Of a stretch of DNA of 64,000 bases, positions 49,694 to 59,313 are shown one piece after another; positions within the stretch are counted from its first letter, which is position 1; every line of letters begins with the position of its first letter. The position numbers were made by a program, and so were the translations under genes. The DNA is taken from contig NZ_FSRJ01000004.1 of NCBI RefSeq assembly GCF_900142065.1, positions 496,001 to 560,000 of the forward strand, read 5' to 3'. Origin of the DNA: Agromyces cerinus subsp. cerinus (lineage in GTDB: Bacteria; Actinomycetota; Actinomycetes; Actinomycetales; Microbacteriaceae). Under the pieces are notes generated by a model. It saw nothing but the letters and a program-made list of their open reading frames with translations, was not told where the DNA came from and ran no database searches.

Positions 49694-50848
49694 GTGCCGT
49701 CATCGCTCCTCGGCGACCGGGTGTCGCCCATCGCCTCGCGAGTCTCGACCATCGAACTGCTGTTCGACCTCGTCTTCGTCTACACGATCAGCCAAGTCGC
49801 CGCGATCGTCGTGCACGACCCCGATTGGAGCGGCATCGGGCAGGCCGCGGTCATTCTCGCGCTCGTCTGGTGGATGTACGACGCCTACGCGTGGCTCACG
49901 AACCAGACCAGCGCGGACACTCCGTTCGTGCGGCTCGCCCTCATCGCCGCGATGGCGGCGTTCCTCGTGATGTCGCTCGCGATCCCCGACGCCTTCGGCG
50001 CGACCGGCATCGTGTTCGGCGCGGCCTACATCGTGGTCGCGTTCATCCACGCCGCCCTCTTCATCGCCCGCGGAGGCCGCGGGGCGGCCCGGCGCATCCT
50101 CGTCGTCGGGCCCTCGAACATCCTCGTCGGCGTCCTCCTCCTCGCCTCGGGGTTCTTCGAGGGTCCGATCGACTGGGTCTTCTTCCTCCTGCCGCTGCTC
50201 GCCTTCCTGGCCTCGGCGATCCTGAGCGCGCGGGGCGGCTTCGACCCAGGGGCCTCGCACATGGTCGAACGACACGGCCTGCTCATGATCATCGCGTTCG
50301 GCGAGTCGATCGTCTCGGTCGGCGTGGCCGCGGCGAGCCATCCGCTCGACGCCTCGCTGATCGTCGGCACGGTGCTCGCCGTCGGAGTCGTCGCGGCCCT
50401 CTGGTGGTGCTACTTCGCCGGCGACGACACTCGCGCCGAGGAGGCGATCGCATCCGCTCCGGCGCGATCTCGTACGCGCCTCGCGCTCGTCGCCTTCTAC
50501 GTCGAACACCTCGCGATGATCTTCGGCCTCGTGCTGGTCGCCGCGGGCCTCCACGAAGTCCTCGTCGATGCCGCAGCGCCGACGCCGACCGTGCCGGCAC
50601 TGCTCGTGGGCTGCGGTGTGGGGCTCTACCTGCTGGCGGATGCCGCCTACCGCTCGACCCTTCGGCTCGGCGCGATCGGATGGCGCATGGCCGGCGGCGT
50701 GCTGGCCGTCGCCACCGCCCCGATCGGCATCGGCGTCTCGGGACTGGCCCAACTCCTCGCGGTGCTCGCAGTGGTCGCAGTGCTCCTCATCGCCGAATCG
50801 CGCGCGCAGAGCGGCCTCGTCGCGGGGCGCGAGGCGGTCGTCTCCTAG
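49694..50848 (+). CDS. ltrA: Low-temperature-requirement A (LtrA) family membrane protein
   Basis: 384 aa with ten or more hydrophobic helices. It begins after [20 protein letters not shown], the LtrA signature, with the later [20 protein letters not shown] and YFAGDD repeats typical of the family. Function is unknown (named after a Listeria cold mutant). Start GTG 49694; the first conserved residues follow within 20 codons. The stop codon overlaps that of the convergent ispH within a shared CTAG. Confidence 0.9.
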   Translation: MPSSLLGDRVSPIASRVSTIELLFDLVFVYTISQVAAIVVHDPDWSGIGQAAVILALVWWMYDAYAWLTNQTSADTPFVRLALIAAMAAFLVMSLAIPDAFGATGIVFGAAYIVVAFIHAALFIARGGRGAARRILVVGPSNILVGVLLLASGFFEGPIDWVFFLLPLLAFLASAILSARGGFDPGASHMVERHGLLMIIAFGESIVSVGVAAASHPLDASLIVGTVLAVGVVAALWWCYFAGDDTRAEEAIASAPARSRTRLALVAFYVEHLAMIFGLVLVAAGLHEVLVDAAAPTPTVPALLVGCGVGLYLLADAAYRSTLRLGAIGWRMAGGVLAVATAPIGIGVSGLAQLLAVLAVVAVLLIAESRAQSGLVAGREAVVS

Positions 50849-51936
50849 ACGGCGTTGGCGCGACCCCGACCGCCGAGCGCACGCTCGTCGCGGTTGCCCT
50901 GGAGGTCTTTGCGCAGCTCCTTCGGCAGCGAGAACATGAGGTCTTCTTCGGCCGTCTTGACCTCGGAGACCGAGCCGTAGCCGGCGTCGGAGAGCGCGTC
51001 GAGCAGCTCCTTCACGAGCTCTTCGGGCACGGACGCCCCGCTCGTCACGCCGACCGTCTCGACGCCGTCGAGCCACTCCTGCTTGACCTCGCTCGCGTAG
51101 TCGACGCGGTAGGCGGCCTTGGCGCCGTACTCGAGCGCGACCTCGACGAGGCGCACGCTGTTGGAGCTGTTGGCCGAGCCCACGACGATCACGAGGTCGG
51201 CGTCCTGCGCGACCTTCTTGATCGCGACCTGGCGGTTCTGGGTGGCGTAGCAGATGTCGTCGGAGGGCGGGTCTTGAAGGTTCGGGAACCGCTCGCGCAG
51301 GCGCCGCACGGTCTCCATGGTCTCGTCGACCGAGAGCGTGGTCTGCGAGAGCCAGACGACCTTGTCGGGGTCCTGCACCTCGATGTTGTCGACGTCGTCG
51401 GGGCTGTTGACGATGGTCACGTGGTCGGGCGCCTCGCCCGCCGTGCCCTCGACCTCTTCGTGGCCCTCGTGGCCGATGAGCAGGATCTCGAAGTCGTCGC
51501 GCGCGAAGCGCACGGCCTCGCGGTGCACCTTGGTCACGAGCGGGCAGGTCGCGTCGATCGCGTGCAGGCCGCGGTCGGCGGCGGCGTTCACGACGGCCGG
51601 CGAGACGCCGTGCGCGCTGAAGACGATGTGGGCGCCCTCGGGCACCTCGTCGACCTCTTCGACGAAGATCGCGCCCTGCGCCTCGAGCTCGGTGACGACG
51701 TGGATGTTGTGCACGATCTGCTTGCGCACGTAGACCGGGGCGCCGTAGTGCTCGAGGGCCTTCTCGACCGCGATCACAGCGCGGTCGACGCCGGCGCAGT
51801 AACCGCGGGGAGCCGCGAGGAGCACCCGCTTCTGTCCGGGGACGGGGTTATCCTTGAGCCGGCCGCGCACGCCCGGAACTCGGGGCATGCCAAGGCCGAT
51901 TCGCGGGGTTTCCGTAGTGCTCGTCACGGTGCCCAT
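50845..51936 (-). CDS. ispH: 4-hydroxy-3-methylbut-2-enyl diphosphate reductase IspH
   Basis: 363 aa. It makes IPP and DMAPP at the end of the MEP pathway, using a [4Fe-4S] (or 3Fe-4S) cluster bound by three Cys: [25 protein letters not shown] and [20 protein letters not shown] and [10 protein letters not shown] are also family blocks. Start ATG 51936 (GTG 51927 possible). It is convergent with ltrA and divergent from xseA. Supplies isoprenoids also used by UppS (62118-62903). Confidence 0.97.
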   Translation of the reverse strand: MGTVTSTTETPRIGLGMPRVPGVRGRLKDNPVPGQKRVLLAAPRGYCAGVDRAVIAVEKALEHYGAPVYVRKQIVHNIHVVTELEAQGAIFVEEVDEVPEGAHIVFSAHGVSPAVVNAAADRGLHAIDATCPLVTKVHREAVRFARDDFEILLIGHEGHEEVEGTAGEAPDHVTIVNSPDDVDNIEVQDPDKVVWLSQTTLSVDETMETVRRLRERFPNLQDPPSDDICYATQNRQVAIKKVAQDADLVIVVGSANSSNSVRLVEVALEYGAKAAYRVDYASEVKQEWLDGVETVGVTSGASVPEELVKELLDALSDAGYGSVSEVKTAEEDLMFSLPKELRKDLQGNRDERALGGRGRANAV

Positions 51937-51976
51937 CCTACGCGGCTGACGCGGGCAGACGGCTGGGAGGCCCCAC

Positions 51977-53233
51977 ATGACGGATGCACCGGCGACACGC
52001 GAAACTCCGTGGCCGGTCGCGCTCCTCTCGGGCAAGCTCAAGGCGTACATCGATCGGCTCGGCACGGTATGGGTCGAGGGCGAGATCACCCAGTGGGGCG
52101 TCTCGGGCGGCAACGTCTACGGCAAGCTGAAGGACCTCGACGCCGAGGCGACGCTCTCGTTCCAGGTCTGGTCGTCGGTGCGCGCGCGCTTCGACGAGCA
52201 GTTCAAGCAGGGCGACCGGGTCATCGCGCTCGTCAAGCCCAACTGGTGGGTCAAGGGCGGCTCGCTGTCGATGCAGGTCTTCGAGTTGAAGCACGTCGGC
52301 CTCGGCGACCTGCTCGAGCGCCTCGAGCGCCTGCGCACCCAACTCGCGGCCGAGGGGCTGTTCGATGCCGACCGCAAGCGGCGTCTGCCGTTCCTGCCGG
52401 GCGTCGTCGGCCTCATCACCGGCAAAGACAGCGACGCCGAGAAAGACGTGCTGCGCAACGCCAAGCTGCGCTGGCCCGCCGTGGAGTTCCGCGTCGTGCA
52501 CGCCGCCGTGCAGGGCGATCGCACGGTCTCCGAGGTCGTGGCGGCGATCGAACGACTCGACGCCGACCCCGAGGTCGAGGTCATCGTCATCGCCCGCGGC
52601 GGCGGCGACTTCCAGAATCTCCTGGGCTTCAGCGACGAGCGCGTCGTGCGCGCGGCCGCCGCGGCATCCACTCCCATCGTCTCGGCCATCGGGCACGAGG
52701 CCGACCGGCCGCTGCTCGACGAGGTCGCCGACCTTCGGGCGTCGACTCCGACGGATGCCGCGAAGCGCGTCGTGCCCGACGTCAACGAGGAGCTCGTGCG
52801 GGTGGAGCAGGCCCGCGCCCGACTCGGCATGCGACTGCAGGCGATCCTCTCCCGCGAGATCGACCGCATCGGCCACCTGCGGTCGCGGCCGGCGCTCGCC
52901 GAGACCTCGTGGATCGTCGATCGTCGTGCCGAGGACCTGACCCGATGGGTGGCGCGCGGCGCCGAGCTCGTCGAACGCACCATCGATCGACAGACCCACC
53001 GCGTGGCCGAGCTGCGCGGGCACCTGCGTGCGCTCTCGCCGCAGGCCACGCTCGACCGCGGCTACGCGATCGTGCAGGGCGACGACGGCCACGTGGTGCG
53101 CGGCCCGGCAGCGGCGCCCGACGGCGCCGAGATCACCGTCACGCTCGCCGAGGGCGCGTTCGCCGCCGTGTCCCGCGGTGCCGTTCCGTCGGTGCACGAC
53201 CTCGCCGCTGCGCCCCACGACCTCGCTGAATAA
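51977..53233 (+). CDS. xseA: Exodeoxyribonuclease VII large subunit
   Basis: 418 aa. An N-terminal OB fold (about 15-110, [20 protein letters not shown]) precedes the catalytic domain with [33 protein letters not shown] and [20 protein letters not shown]. The C-terminal part is coiled coil with [16 protein letters not shown]. With XseB it degrades single-stranded DNA in mismatch and damage repair. ATG 51977 has GGGAGG upstream. Confidence 0.97.
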   Translation: MTDAPATRETPWPVALLSGKLKAYIDRLGTVWVEGEITQWGVSGGNVYGKLKDLDAEATLSFQVWSSVRARFDEQFKQGDRVIALVKPNWWVKGGSLSMQVFELKHVGLGDLLERLERLRTQLAAEGLFDADRKRRLPFLPGVVGLITGKDSDAEKDVLRNAKLRWPAVEFRVVHAAVQGDRTVSEVVAAIERLDADPEVEVIVIARGGGDFQNLLGFSDERVVRAAAAASTPIVSAIGHEADRPLLDEVADLRASTPTDAAKRVVPDVNEELVRVEQARARLGMRLQAILSREIDRIGHLRSRPALAETSWIVDRRAEDLTRWVARGAELVERTIDRQTHRVAELRGHLRALSPQATLDRGYAIVQGDDGHVVRGPAAAPDGAEITVTLAEGAFAAVSRGAVPSVHDLAAAPHDLAE

Positions 53234-53256
53234 AGCTCACGACCACGCCGAATAGA

Positions 53257-53505
53257 ATGGACGCCATGCCCTCCCCCACCGAAGTCTCCGAGCTGAGCTA
53301 CGAGCAGGCGCGCGACGAACTCGTGCAGGTCGTCGGCGAGCTCGAGCAGGGTTCGGCGACGCTCGAGCAGTCGCTCGCGCTCTGGGAGCGCGGCGAAGCC
53401 CTCGCGGCACGCTGCGAGGAATGGCTGATCGGCGCGAAGGCTCGCCTCGAGGCGGCCCGTGCCGGCTCGTCTCGCGCAACCTCCGACGACAGCGGCGACC
53501 GCTGA
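53257..53505 (+). CDS. xseB: Exodeoxyribonuclease VII small subunit
   Basis: 82 aa. [20 protein letters not shown] and [20 protein letters not shown] are the XseB helices; the C-terminus is a charged tail. It binds XseA in a many-to-one complex. Starts at ATG 53257 or ATG 53266. The stop overlaps the next start in TGATG. Confidence 0.94.
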   Translation: MDAMPSPTEVSELSYEQARDELVQVVGELEQGSATLEQSLALWERGEALAARCEEWLIGAKARLEAARAGSSRATSDDSGDR

Positions 53506-54146
53506 TGGCGGAGCGCGCGCCCAGGGTCGTCGCCGAGCTCGGCCGGCCCGAGACCCCCGAGGAGACGGCGGCCCGCAAGGCCGAGAACTCCCTGAAGCAC
53601 CGCCAGCGCCAGACGCTGCGCAACCTCCTGCTCGCACTCGGCGCGAGCCTCGCGGTCATGCTCGTCATCGTGCTGCTCGTGCCGCGCAGCGACACGCCCA
53701 TCGAGCGCGACGTCGACGTGGCATCCCTCGCCGAGCAGGCGCAGACCACGAGCGACGACCCGCTCGCGGTGCCCGAGCTGCCCGAGGGCTGGCGTGCCAA
53801 CGCCGCCGAGCTCCGCGTCAGCCAGGCCGACGAGGTGACCGCGTGGTACGTGGGCTACCTGACCCCGGGCGACGAGTTCATCGGGCTCTACCAGGGCCTC
53901 GACGCGAACCCCACGTGGGTGGCCGGGCTCCTCGCCCGCACGCTCGCCGTGGGCACCACCACCATCGACGGCGTCGAGTGGACGGTGTACGACAACCGCG
54001 AGTCGCCCGAAGACGTCGGCAACGCCCGCTACGGCCTCACCACCGAGGCGGGCGGCAGCACCTTCGTGCTGCTCGGCACCGCGACACCCGAGGAATTCGA
54101 GACGCTCGCGTCGGCGCTCACGCCGACGATCGAGGCACAGGACTGA
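53505..54146 (+). CDS. DUF4245-type membrane-anchored protein
   Basis: 213 aa. A Glu/Arg-rich N-terminus (1-40) leads to one transmembrane helix (about 43-62, LLLALGASLAVMLVIVLLVP) and an extracytoplasmic domain (about 85-210): VPELPEGWRANAAELR, TAWYVGYLTPGDEFIGLYQG, VEWTVYDNRESPEDVGNARY. This is the DUF4245 layout, commonly found next to xseAB or fumC/glpX in actinobacteria. Role unknown. The ATG is coupled to xseB through TGATG. Confidence 0.85.
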   Translation: MAERAPRVVAELGRPETPEETAARKAENSLKHRQRQTLRNLLLALGASLAVMLVIVLLVPRSDTPIERDVDVASLAEQAQTTSDDPLAVPELPEGWRANAAELRVSQADEVTAWYVGYLTPGDEFIGLYQGLDANPTWVAGLLARTLAVGTTTIDGVEWTVYDNRESPEDVGNARYGLTTEAGGSTFVLLGTATPEEFETLASALTPTIEAQD

Positions 54147-54157
54147 AAGGGCACCAC

Positions 54158-54814
54158 GTGACCACGCAGCCGAAAGATCGTCCGCAGACTCCGGCTGAGA
54201 CGTGGCGCGAACTCCGCAGCGGCAACGCCCGCTTCGTCGAGGGCAAGCCGCTCCATCCCCGCCAAGACGTCGATCGGCGGGCGTCGCTCGCGCACGCCCA
54301 GCGCCCGCTCGTCGCGATCTTCGGATGCAGCGACTCGCGCCTCGCGGCCGAGATCATCTTCGACGTGGGGCTCGGTGACGCCTTCGTGGTGCGCAACGCC
54401 GGCCAGGTCGTGACCCCGTCGTCGCTCGGATCGCTCGAGTACGCGGTGGGTTTGCTGCACGTGCCCCTCGTCATCGTGCTGGCGCACGACGAGTGCGGCG
54501 CCGTGCGTGCCGCCATCGACTCCGAGGCCGAAGACGCGACCCCGCTGCCGGTGCACATCGCCGGCCTCGTCGAGAAGATCGTGCCCGCCGTGCGCAAGGT
54601 CGCGGGAGGAGCCGCCGACGCGCCGGTGGACCCCGCTCACGTCGACACCGGCTTCGTCGGTCGCGAGCACCTGCGCAACACCGTGACCGAGCTCGTGGCC
54701 GCGTCCGAGATGATCAGCGACGCGATCGCAGCGGGTACGCTGGCTATCGTCGGAGCGAACTACCGACTCTTCGAGGGTCGTGTCGAGACCGACATCGTCG
54801 TCGGCTCGGTCTGA
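54158..54814 (+). CDS. Beta-class carbonic anhydrase
   Basis: 218 aa. Zinc ligands: Cys and Asp in [12 protein letters not shown], His and Cys in [10 protein letters not shown]; the Asp/Arg dyad is the usual beta-CA gate. [20 protein letters not shown] is the family strand. It interconverts CO2 and bicarbonate for carboxylases and pH homeostasis. GTG 54158 begins [10 protein letters not shown]. The gene is in line with the xse genes and ends at a strong terminator. Confidence 0.94.
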   Translation: MTTQPKDRPQTPAETWRELRSGNARFVEGKPLHPRQDVDRRASLAHAQRPLVAIFGCSDSRLAAEIIFDVGLGDAFVVRNAGQVVTPSSLGSLEYAVGLLHVPLVIVLAHDECGAVRAAIDSEAEDATPLPVHIAGLVEKIVPAVRKVAGGAADAPVDPAHVDTGFVGREHLRNTVTELVAASEMISDAIAAGTLAIVGANYRLFEGRVETDIVVGSV

Positions 54815-54816
54815 CG

Positions 54817-54838
54817 GGCTCGAGCTTCGGCTCGAGCC
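54817..54838 (+). terminator. UUCG-capped hairpin after the carbonic anhydrase gene
   Basis: GGCTCGAGC (54817-54825), loop TTCG, GCTCGAGCC (54830-54838): a 9-bp stem closed by the very stable C(UUCG)G tetraloop. It begins two bases after the stop and separates this gene from fumC. Confidence 0.7.
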
Positions 54839-54896
54839 GACTGAACGAGCGGCATCAGCCGGGACATCCGGCACCGCACATCGAAGGGAACACACC

Positions 54897-56309
54897 GTGG
54901 TGGACAACGCCGCCGACTATCGCATCGAGCACGACACGATGGGCGAGGTGCGGGTCCCCGCATCGGCGCTCTACCGGGCGCAGACGCAGCGCGCCGTCGA
55001 GAACTTCCCGATCTCCGGAGCGGGCCTCGAGCCCCAGCAGATCCAGGCGCTCGCGCGCATCAAGAAGGCCGCCGCGCAGGCGAACGCCCAGCTCGGCGTG
55101 CTCGACCCGGCCATCGCGAAGGCGATCGAAGACGCCGCCGACGAGGTCATCGCGGGCGTCCACAGCTACACCGAGCACTTCCCGGTCGACGTCTACCAGA
55201 CCGGCTCGGGCACGTCCTCGAACATGAACATGAACGAGGTGCTCGCCACCATCGCGACGAGCAAGCTCGGCAGCGCGGTGCACCCCAACGACCACGTGAA
55301 CGCCTCGCAGTCGTCGAACGACGTCTTCCCGACCTCGGTGCACATCGCCGTGACCGCGGCGCTCATCGACGAGCTCATCCCCGCGCTCGACCACCTCGCC
55401 GTCGCCCTCGAGGCGAAGGCCGTCGAGTGGGCCGGCGTCGTCAAGGCCGGCCGCACCCACCTCATGGACGCGACCCCCGTCACCCTCGGCCAGGAGTTCG
55501 GCGGCTACGCCCGCCAGATCCGCCTCGGCATCGAGCGCGTGCGCACGGCGCTCCCCCGCGTCGCAGAGGTCCCCCTCGGCGGCACGGCCGTCGGCACCGG
55601 CATCAACACGCCGGCCGGGTTCCCGCAGCTCGTCATCTCGCTGCTGCAGTCCGAGACCGAACTGCCGGTCACCGAGGCCGCCGACCACTTCGAGGCGCAG
55701 GCCAACCGCGACGGCCTCGTCGACGCATCGGGCGCGCTGCGCACGATCGCCGTGAGCCTCACGAAGATCTCGAACGACCTCCGCTGGATGGGTTCCGGCC
55801 CGAACACGGGCCTCGGCGAGCTCCGCATCCCCGACCTGCAGCCGGGCTCCTCGATCATGCCGGGCAAGGTGAACCCCGTCGTTCCCGAGGCCGTGCTCAT
55901 GGTCTGCGCACGGGTCATCGGCAACGACGCGACGATCGCGTGGGCCGGGGCATCCGGTGCCTTCGAGCTCAACGTGCAGATCCCGGTCATGGGCACCGCC
56001 CTCCTCGAGTCGATCCGCCTGCTCGCCAACTCGGTGCGCGTGCTCGCCGACAAGACGATCGACGGCCTCGAGGCCGACGTCGAGCGTGCGACCGCCCTCG
56101 CGGGCATGTCGCCCTCGATCGTGACCCCGCTCAACAAGCTCATCGGCTACGAGGCCGCCGCGAAGATCGCGAAGCACTCGGTGGCCAAGGGCATCACGGT
56201 GCGCGAAGCCGTGATCGACCTCGGCTACGTCGAGCGCGGCGACCTCACCATCGAGCAGCTCGACACCGCGCTCGACCTGCTCTCGATGACGCGACCGCCA
56301 CAGGCCTGA
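54897..56309 (+). CDS. fumC: Class II fumarate hydratase FumC
   Basis: 470 aa. The superfamily signature [12 protein letters not shown] carries the catalytic Ser loop; [30 protein letters not shown] and [17 protein letters not shown] are the other conserved active-site segments, the His serving as general base partner. It hydrates fumarate to malate in the TCA cycle and needs no iron-sulfur cluster. GTG 54897 is chosen with GAAGGG upstream; the next codon is also GTG. Confidence 0.97.
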   Translation: MVDNAADYRIEHDTMGEVRVPASALYRAQTQRAVENFPISGAGLEPQQIQALARIKKAAAQANAQLGVLDPAIAKAIEDAADEVIAGVHSYTEHFPVDVYQTGSGTSSNMNMNEVLATIATSKLGSAVHPNDHVNASQSSNDVFPTSVHIAVTAALIDELIPALDHLAVALEAKAVEWAGVVKAGRTHLMDATPVTLGQEFGGYARQIRLGIERVRTALPRVAEVPLGGTAVGTGINTPAGFPQLVISLLQSETELPVTEAADHFEAQANRDGLVDASGALRTIAVSLTKISNDLRWMGSGPNTGLGELRIPDLQPGSSIMPGKVNPVVPEAVLMVCARVIGNDATIAWAGASGAFELNVQIPVMGTALLESIRLLANSVRVLADKTIDGLEADVERATALAGMSPSIVTPLNKLIGYEAAAKIAKHSVAKGITVREAVIDLGYVERGDLTIEQLDTALDLLSMTRPPQA

Positions 56310-56322
56310 GCCTCGGCGAACC

Positions 56323-56357
56323 ACGAAGCGCCCCGCCGATCCGGCGGGGCGCTTCGT
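56323..56357. terminator. Bidirectional hairpin terminator
   Basis: ACGAAGCGCCCCGCC (56323-56337) pairs perfectly with GGCGGGGCGCTTCGT (56343-56357). It lies between fumC and the convergent HAD-family gene. Confidence 0.85.
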
Positions 56358-56375
56358 CGTCTGCAGCCTGCTACA

Positions 56376-57026
56376 TCAGGCGGATGTCGCGTGCACGTCG
56401 TGGCCCGCGAGGAAGCCGATGATGTCGGCCGACGCGTCTGCGAGCCTGCGGAAATGACGGTGGGCGCCGGTGACCGGCACCTCGCCGTTCACGCTCCAGG
56501 TCGCCATGCCCGCGGCGAGCCCAGCGGCGACACCCGCGGGAGCGTCCTCGATCACGAGGCAGTCGCGGGGGTGGGCGCCGAGCCGGAGAGCCGCGAGCAG
56601 GTAGGGGTCGGGCGACGGCGTGCCCGCGTCGGTCGCCCGGTTGTCGACGATGACCTCGGGCAACGGCAATCCGAGTCGACGGAACCGTGCCGTCACGCGC
56701 CGCTCGGCGTTCGAGGTCACGAGGGCCCAGGTGTTCGGTTCGAGCGACGAGAGGAGCAGCGCGGCTCCATCGATTCCACGCACCGCTCCGTGCTCGGCCT
56801 CCACGTCTTCGAGCCGATCGAACGCGGCGACGAGCGGAGCCGGGTCGCGCCCCGGCAGCACTTCGGCCACGGTCTCGAGCGGCCGGGTGCGCAACGCCGT
56901 CTCGTAGACGACCGCCGGGTCGAGTTCGAATCGCTCGGCCCACTCGTGCCAGATGCGCCGCTGGCCCGCCATCGCGTCGATCAGCGTGCCGTCGACGTCG
57001 AAGAGCACCGCACGTTTCGACCGCAT
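56376..57026 (-). CDS. HAD-superfamily hydrolase
   Basis: 216 aa, beta-phosphoglucomutase-like. Motif I LFDVDGTLIDAM, motif II LVTSNAERRV, motif IV VIEDAPAGVAAGLAAGM. The motif III Lys that normally precedes P-x-P-D-P (GKPxPDP) is Thr in DAGTPSPDPYLLAA; this could weaken phosphate transfer or be compensated elsewhere. The substrate is a small phosphate ester, unknown. The GTGA-style neighbourhood is not seen; it is a single gene. Confidence 0.88.
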   Translation of the reverse strand: MRSKRAVLFDVDGTLIDAMAGQRRIWHEWAERFELDPAVVYETALRTRPLETVAEVLPGRDPAPLVAAFDRLEDVEAEHGAVRGIDGAALLLSSLEPNTWALVTSNAERRVTARFRRLGLPLPEVIVDNRATDAGTPSPDPYLLAALRLGAHPRDCLVIEDAPAGVAAGLAAGMATWSVNGEVPVTGAHRHFRRLADASADIIGFLAGHDVHATSA

Positions 57027-57053
57027 GATCCGATCCTCTCAGGCGGCCGCGCT

Positions 57054-58172
57054 TCAGGCGATCGCGCGGGCGGAGCGGGCGACGGATGCCGGCGGCAGCA
57101 CGCGCAGCGCCACGATGACACCGGCGACAGTCGCCGCAGCGGTCAGCAGCAGCCCGCTGACCGCGCTGTCGCCGCCGCTCACTGCGAAGGTGTCGGCGAT
57201 CGACATGCCCATCGAGAACCCGGCGACCCACTGCGTGAACCCGATGCCGACGACGGCGACGAGGCTCGCGCGGGCGATGCGGCGGGCGTCGAGGCGTCGG
57301 AGGATGCCGCGGTTGCCGAAGACGGCCGTCGCGAGGAACAACAGGCCGAGCGGCACCCACGTCGCGGCCCAGACGAGAGCGTATGCCACGGACGGGCCCG
57401 CGGGCTCTCCGCGATCCGCCATCTGCGCGTAGATCTCGGGCAGGGAGAGTGCCGGCACCTTCGACTGGGGGTTCCAGACGAGGATGTGCACGACGGCGAA
57501 CGCGGCGCCGCCGAGCACGACGACCGCGCCGACGAACGCCGTCGCACGAGTGCCGAGGCGCGCAGGCAGCCCCGGCCGGGTGCGGCGGAGTTCGGGATCG
57601 GTCTCGGCGGGGAGCGCCGCGGCGAAGATGGCGATCGCCACGCCCAGGAGCATGCCGCCGAGCATCATCGCCGGCACGAGCGCGACGCTCAGCACCGCGA
57701 GCACCGGCACAGCGAGCACCGCGACCCCCAGGCTGACCGCCCAGCGCAAGCCGGGAGCGCGTGACGCGAGCAGCCCGTGCATCGCAGCGGCGAGCCAGAC
57801 CAGCCCGACGCCCCCGATGAGCGCGACGACGACGAACACGCCCGAGCGCAGGTCGCCGAACGCACCGCCGTCGAGGAACGGCGTCGTGAAGAAGCTCCCG
57901 AGCGCGAGCATCACCGCGGCCATCGACCATGCGGCCGCCCAGCGCAGCCGGCGGCCGGCGAGCGCGCCCTGCGTCACCCCGAACGCCTCCGGCGAGCGCG
58001 GAGCCCGCAGCACGACGCCGAACGCGCCGGCGACGAGTTGCGCGGTCGACACGCCCGCGGCCGGGGCGTCCCGCAGGTCGGCCGCCCACTCCTCGCGGTA
58101 GCGCTCGCGCCGGGCGTCGGGCAGCAGCCGCACGGCGACGGCGAGCGCGCCGCGGGCGATCCGCCCGCTCAT
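57054..58172 (-). CDS. Multi-pass membrane protein paired with PadR
   Basis: 372 aa. The N-terminus RLLPDARRERYREEWAADLR is a conserved cytoplasmic motif in PadR-linked membrane proteins. About eight transmembrane helices follow (e.g. FVVVALIGGVGLVWLAAAMH, VSLGVAVLAVPVLAVLSVAL, ASLVAVVGIGFTQWVAGFSM). Function unknown. Its ATG overlaps the PadR stop (ATGA), a module common in actinobacteria, and it is probably controlled by the repressor. Confidence 0.82.
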   Translation of the reverse strand: MSGRIARGALAVAVRLLPDARRERYREEWAADLRDAPAAGVSTAQLVAGAFGVVLRAPRSPEAFGVTQGALAGRRLRWAAAWSMAAVMLALGSFFTTPFLDGGAFGDLRSGVFVVVALIGGVGLVWLAAAMHGLLASRAPGLRWAVSLGVAVLAVPVLAVLSVALVPAMMLGGMLLGVAIAIFAAALPAETDPELRRTRPGLPARLGTRATAFVGAVVVLGGAAFAVVHILVWNPQSKVPALSLPEIYAQMADRGEPAGPSVAYALVWAATWVPLGLLFLATAVFGNRGILRRLDARRIARASLVAVVGIGFTQWVAGFSMGMSIADTFAVSGGDSAVSGLLLTAAATVAGVIVALRVLPPASVARSARAIA

Positions 58173-58510
58173 GCGAGTCCGCCCGCGACGGCGGGTGCCG
58201 TCGTCGCCGTCGCGGCGGCAGCCGCGGTCGAGCTGCGTGTCGCTCGCACCGCGATCGCCTGCCGGGCCGCGGCCGCGCCGCCCTCGCTCAACGTGTAGTA
58301 CCTGCGGCGCGGCCCGGGCCGCGAGGCATCCTGCTCCCATTCGCTCTCGAGCCAGCCCGCACGCTCGAGTCGTTCGAGGATCGGGTAGACGCTGCCGGCC
58401 GGGCGGCCCGAGGCCTTGACCAGGGCGAGTCCCCAGACCGGGCCGGGCGAATCGAGCAGGGCCTGCAGCACGTCGACCGTGGCATCCGTGATGCGACTGA
58501 GCGGTTCCAT
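58169..58510 (-). CDS. PadR-family transcriptional regulator
   Basis: 113 aa. DATVDVLQALLDSPGPVWGL, ASGRPAGSVYPILERLERAG and RRRYYTLSEGGAAAARQA make the PadR winged helix; a low-complexity Ala/Thr tail replaces the usual C-terminal dimerisation helix. An inverted repeat at 58523-58538, in a very AT-rich patch just upstream, is the likely operator. It is the first gene of a pair with the membrane protein. Confidence 0.9.
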   Translation of the reverse strand: MEPLSRITDATVDVLQALLDSPGPVWGLALVKASGRPAGSVYPILERLERAGWLESEWEQDASRPGPRRRYYTLSEGGAAAARQAIAVRATRSSTAAAAATATTAPAVAGGLA

Positions 58511-58522
58511 GCTCGAACTCTA

Positions 58523-58538
58523 GCTATATAGAGATAGC
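58523..58538. promoter_or_regulatory. AT-rich inverted repeat before padR
   Basis: GCTAT-6-ATAGC (58523-58527 and 58534-58538) lies in TAGCTATATAGAGATAGC, the most AT-rich stretch for several kb, 12 bases upstream of the padR start. It suits both a -10 element and a PadR binding site. Confidence 0.55.
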
Positions 58539-58608
58539 CGAGGCAATGTCCGGAACCTGGGAGATTCGTCGTGACGATCGAGGTCGGGCGACGGCGTAGC
58601 GTGGAGCC

Positions 58609-59235
58609 ATGGATCATGGAGGCACCCCCGTCACGACCACCGCCGAGCTCGAGGCGATCATCGGCTCGCCGCTGCCCGCCGCCCGCGACAAGTCGCGCGA
58701 TCGCCTGCACGCGATCGATCGGCAGTGGCTCGCGGCATCCCCGCTCTGCTTCGTCTCGACGGCGGATGCCGCCGGAAACGCCGACGTCTCCCCCAAGGGC
58801 GACCCCGCCGGTTTCGCGATCGTGCTCGACGACACGACCATCGCGATCCCCGAGCGACCGGGCAACCGCCGTGCCGACGGCTTCCACAACGTGCTCGAGA
58901 ACCCGCACGTCGGCCTGCTCTTCGTCATCCCGGGCCGCGGAGACACGCTGCGTATCAACGGCCGTGGCAGGCTGCTGCGCGATGCGCCCTACGCCGATCG
59001 CATGCAGGTGCGGGGGCACGAGCCCCTGCTCGTGCTCGAGGTCGCGATCGACGAGATCTTCTCCCACTGCTCGAAGGCGTTCCTGCGATCGCAGACGTGG
59101 AAGCCCGAGACCTGGGATCCCGCGGCGGCGCCCCGCCGCGCCGTGATCGCGCAGGCGCTCGAACGGCCGAACGAGTCCGTCGAGGCGCTCGACGCGTACT
59201 ACGGCCCGACGTACGACGCGAAGCTCTACGGCTGA
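58609..59235 (+). CDS. Pyridoxamine-5'-phosphate-oxidase-fold flavoprotein (MSMEG_1061-like)
   Basis: 208 aa. SPLCFVSTADAAGNADVSPK GDPAG and the FMN-binding block IPERPGNRRADGFHNVLENP, followed by GLLFVIPGRGDTLRINGRG, match the F420/FMN split-barrel group annotated as MSMEG_1061 family. EIFSHCSKAFLRSQTW is its C-terminal feature. It is a redox enzyme or FMN carrier with unknown substrate. ATG 58609. It is divergent from the padR operon and ends at a terminator shared with phoH2. Confidence 0.9.
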   Translation: MDHGGTPVTTTAELEAIIGSPLPAARDKSRDRLHAIDRQWLAASPLCFVSTADAAGNADVSPKGDPAGFAIVLDDTTIAIPERPGNRRADGFHNVLENPHVGLLFVIPGRGDTLRINGRGRLLRDAPYADRMQVRGHEPLLVLEVAIDEIFSHCSKAFLRSQTWKPETWDPAAAPRRAVIAQALERPNESVEALDAYYGPTYDAKLYG

Positions 59236-59265
59236 CGCGACGCGGCTGAGACGACGCTCGGCGCG

Positions 59266-59297
59266 ACGTGGGGCCCCGATCTCTCGGGGCCCCACGT
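59266..59297. terminator. Bidirectional hairpin terminator
   Basis: ACGTGGGGCCCCGA (59266-59279) pairs with TCGGGGCCCCACGT (59284-59297), 14 bp, loop TCTC. It lies between the convergent flavoprotein and phoH2 genes. Confidence 0.85.
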
Positions 59298-59313
59298 GCC
59301 ACTCGTTCGGTGC

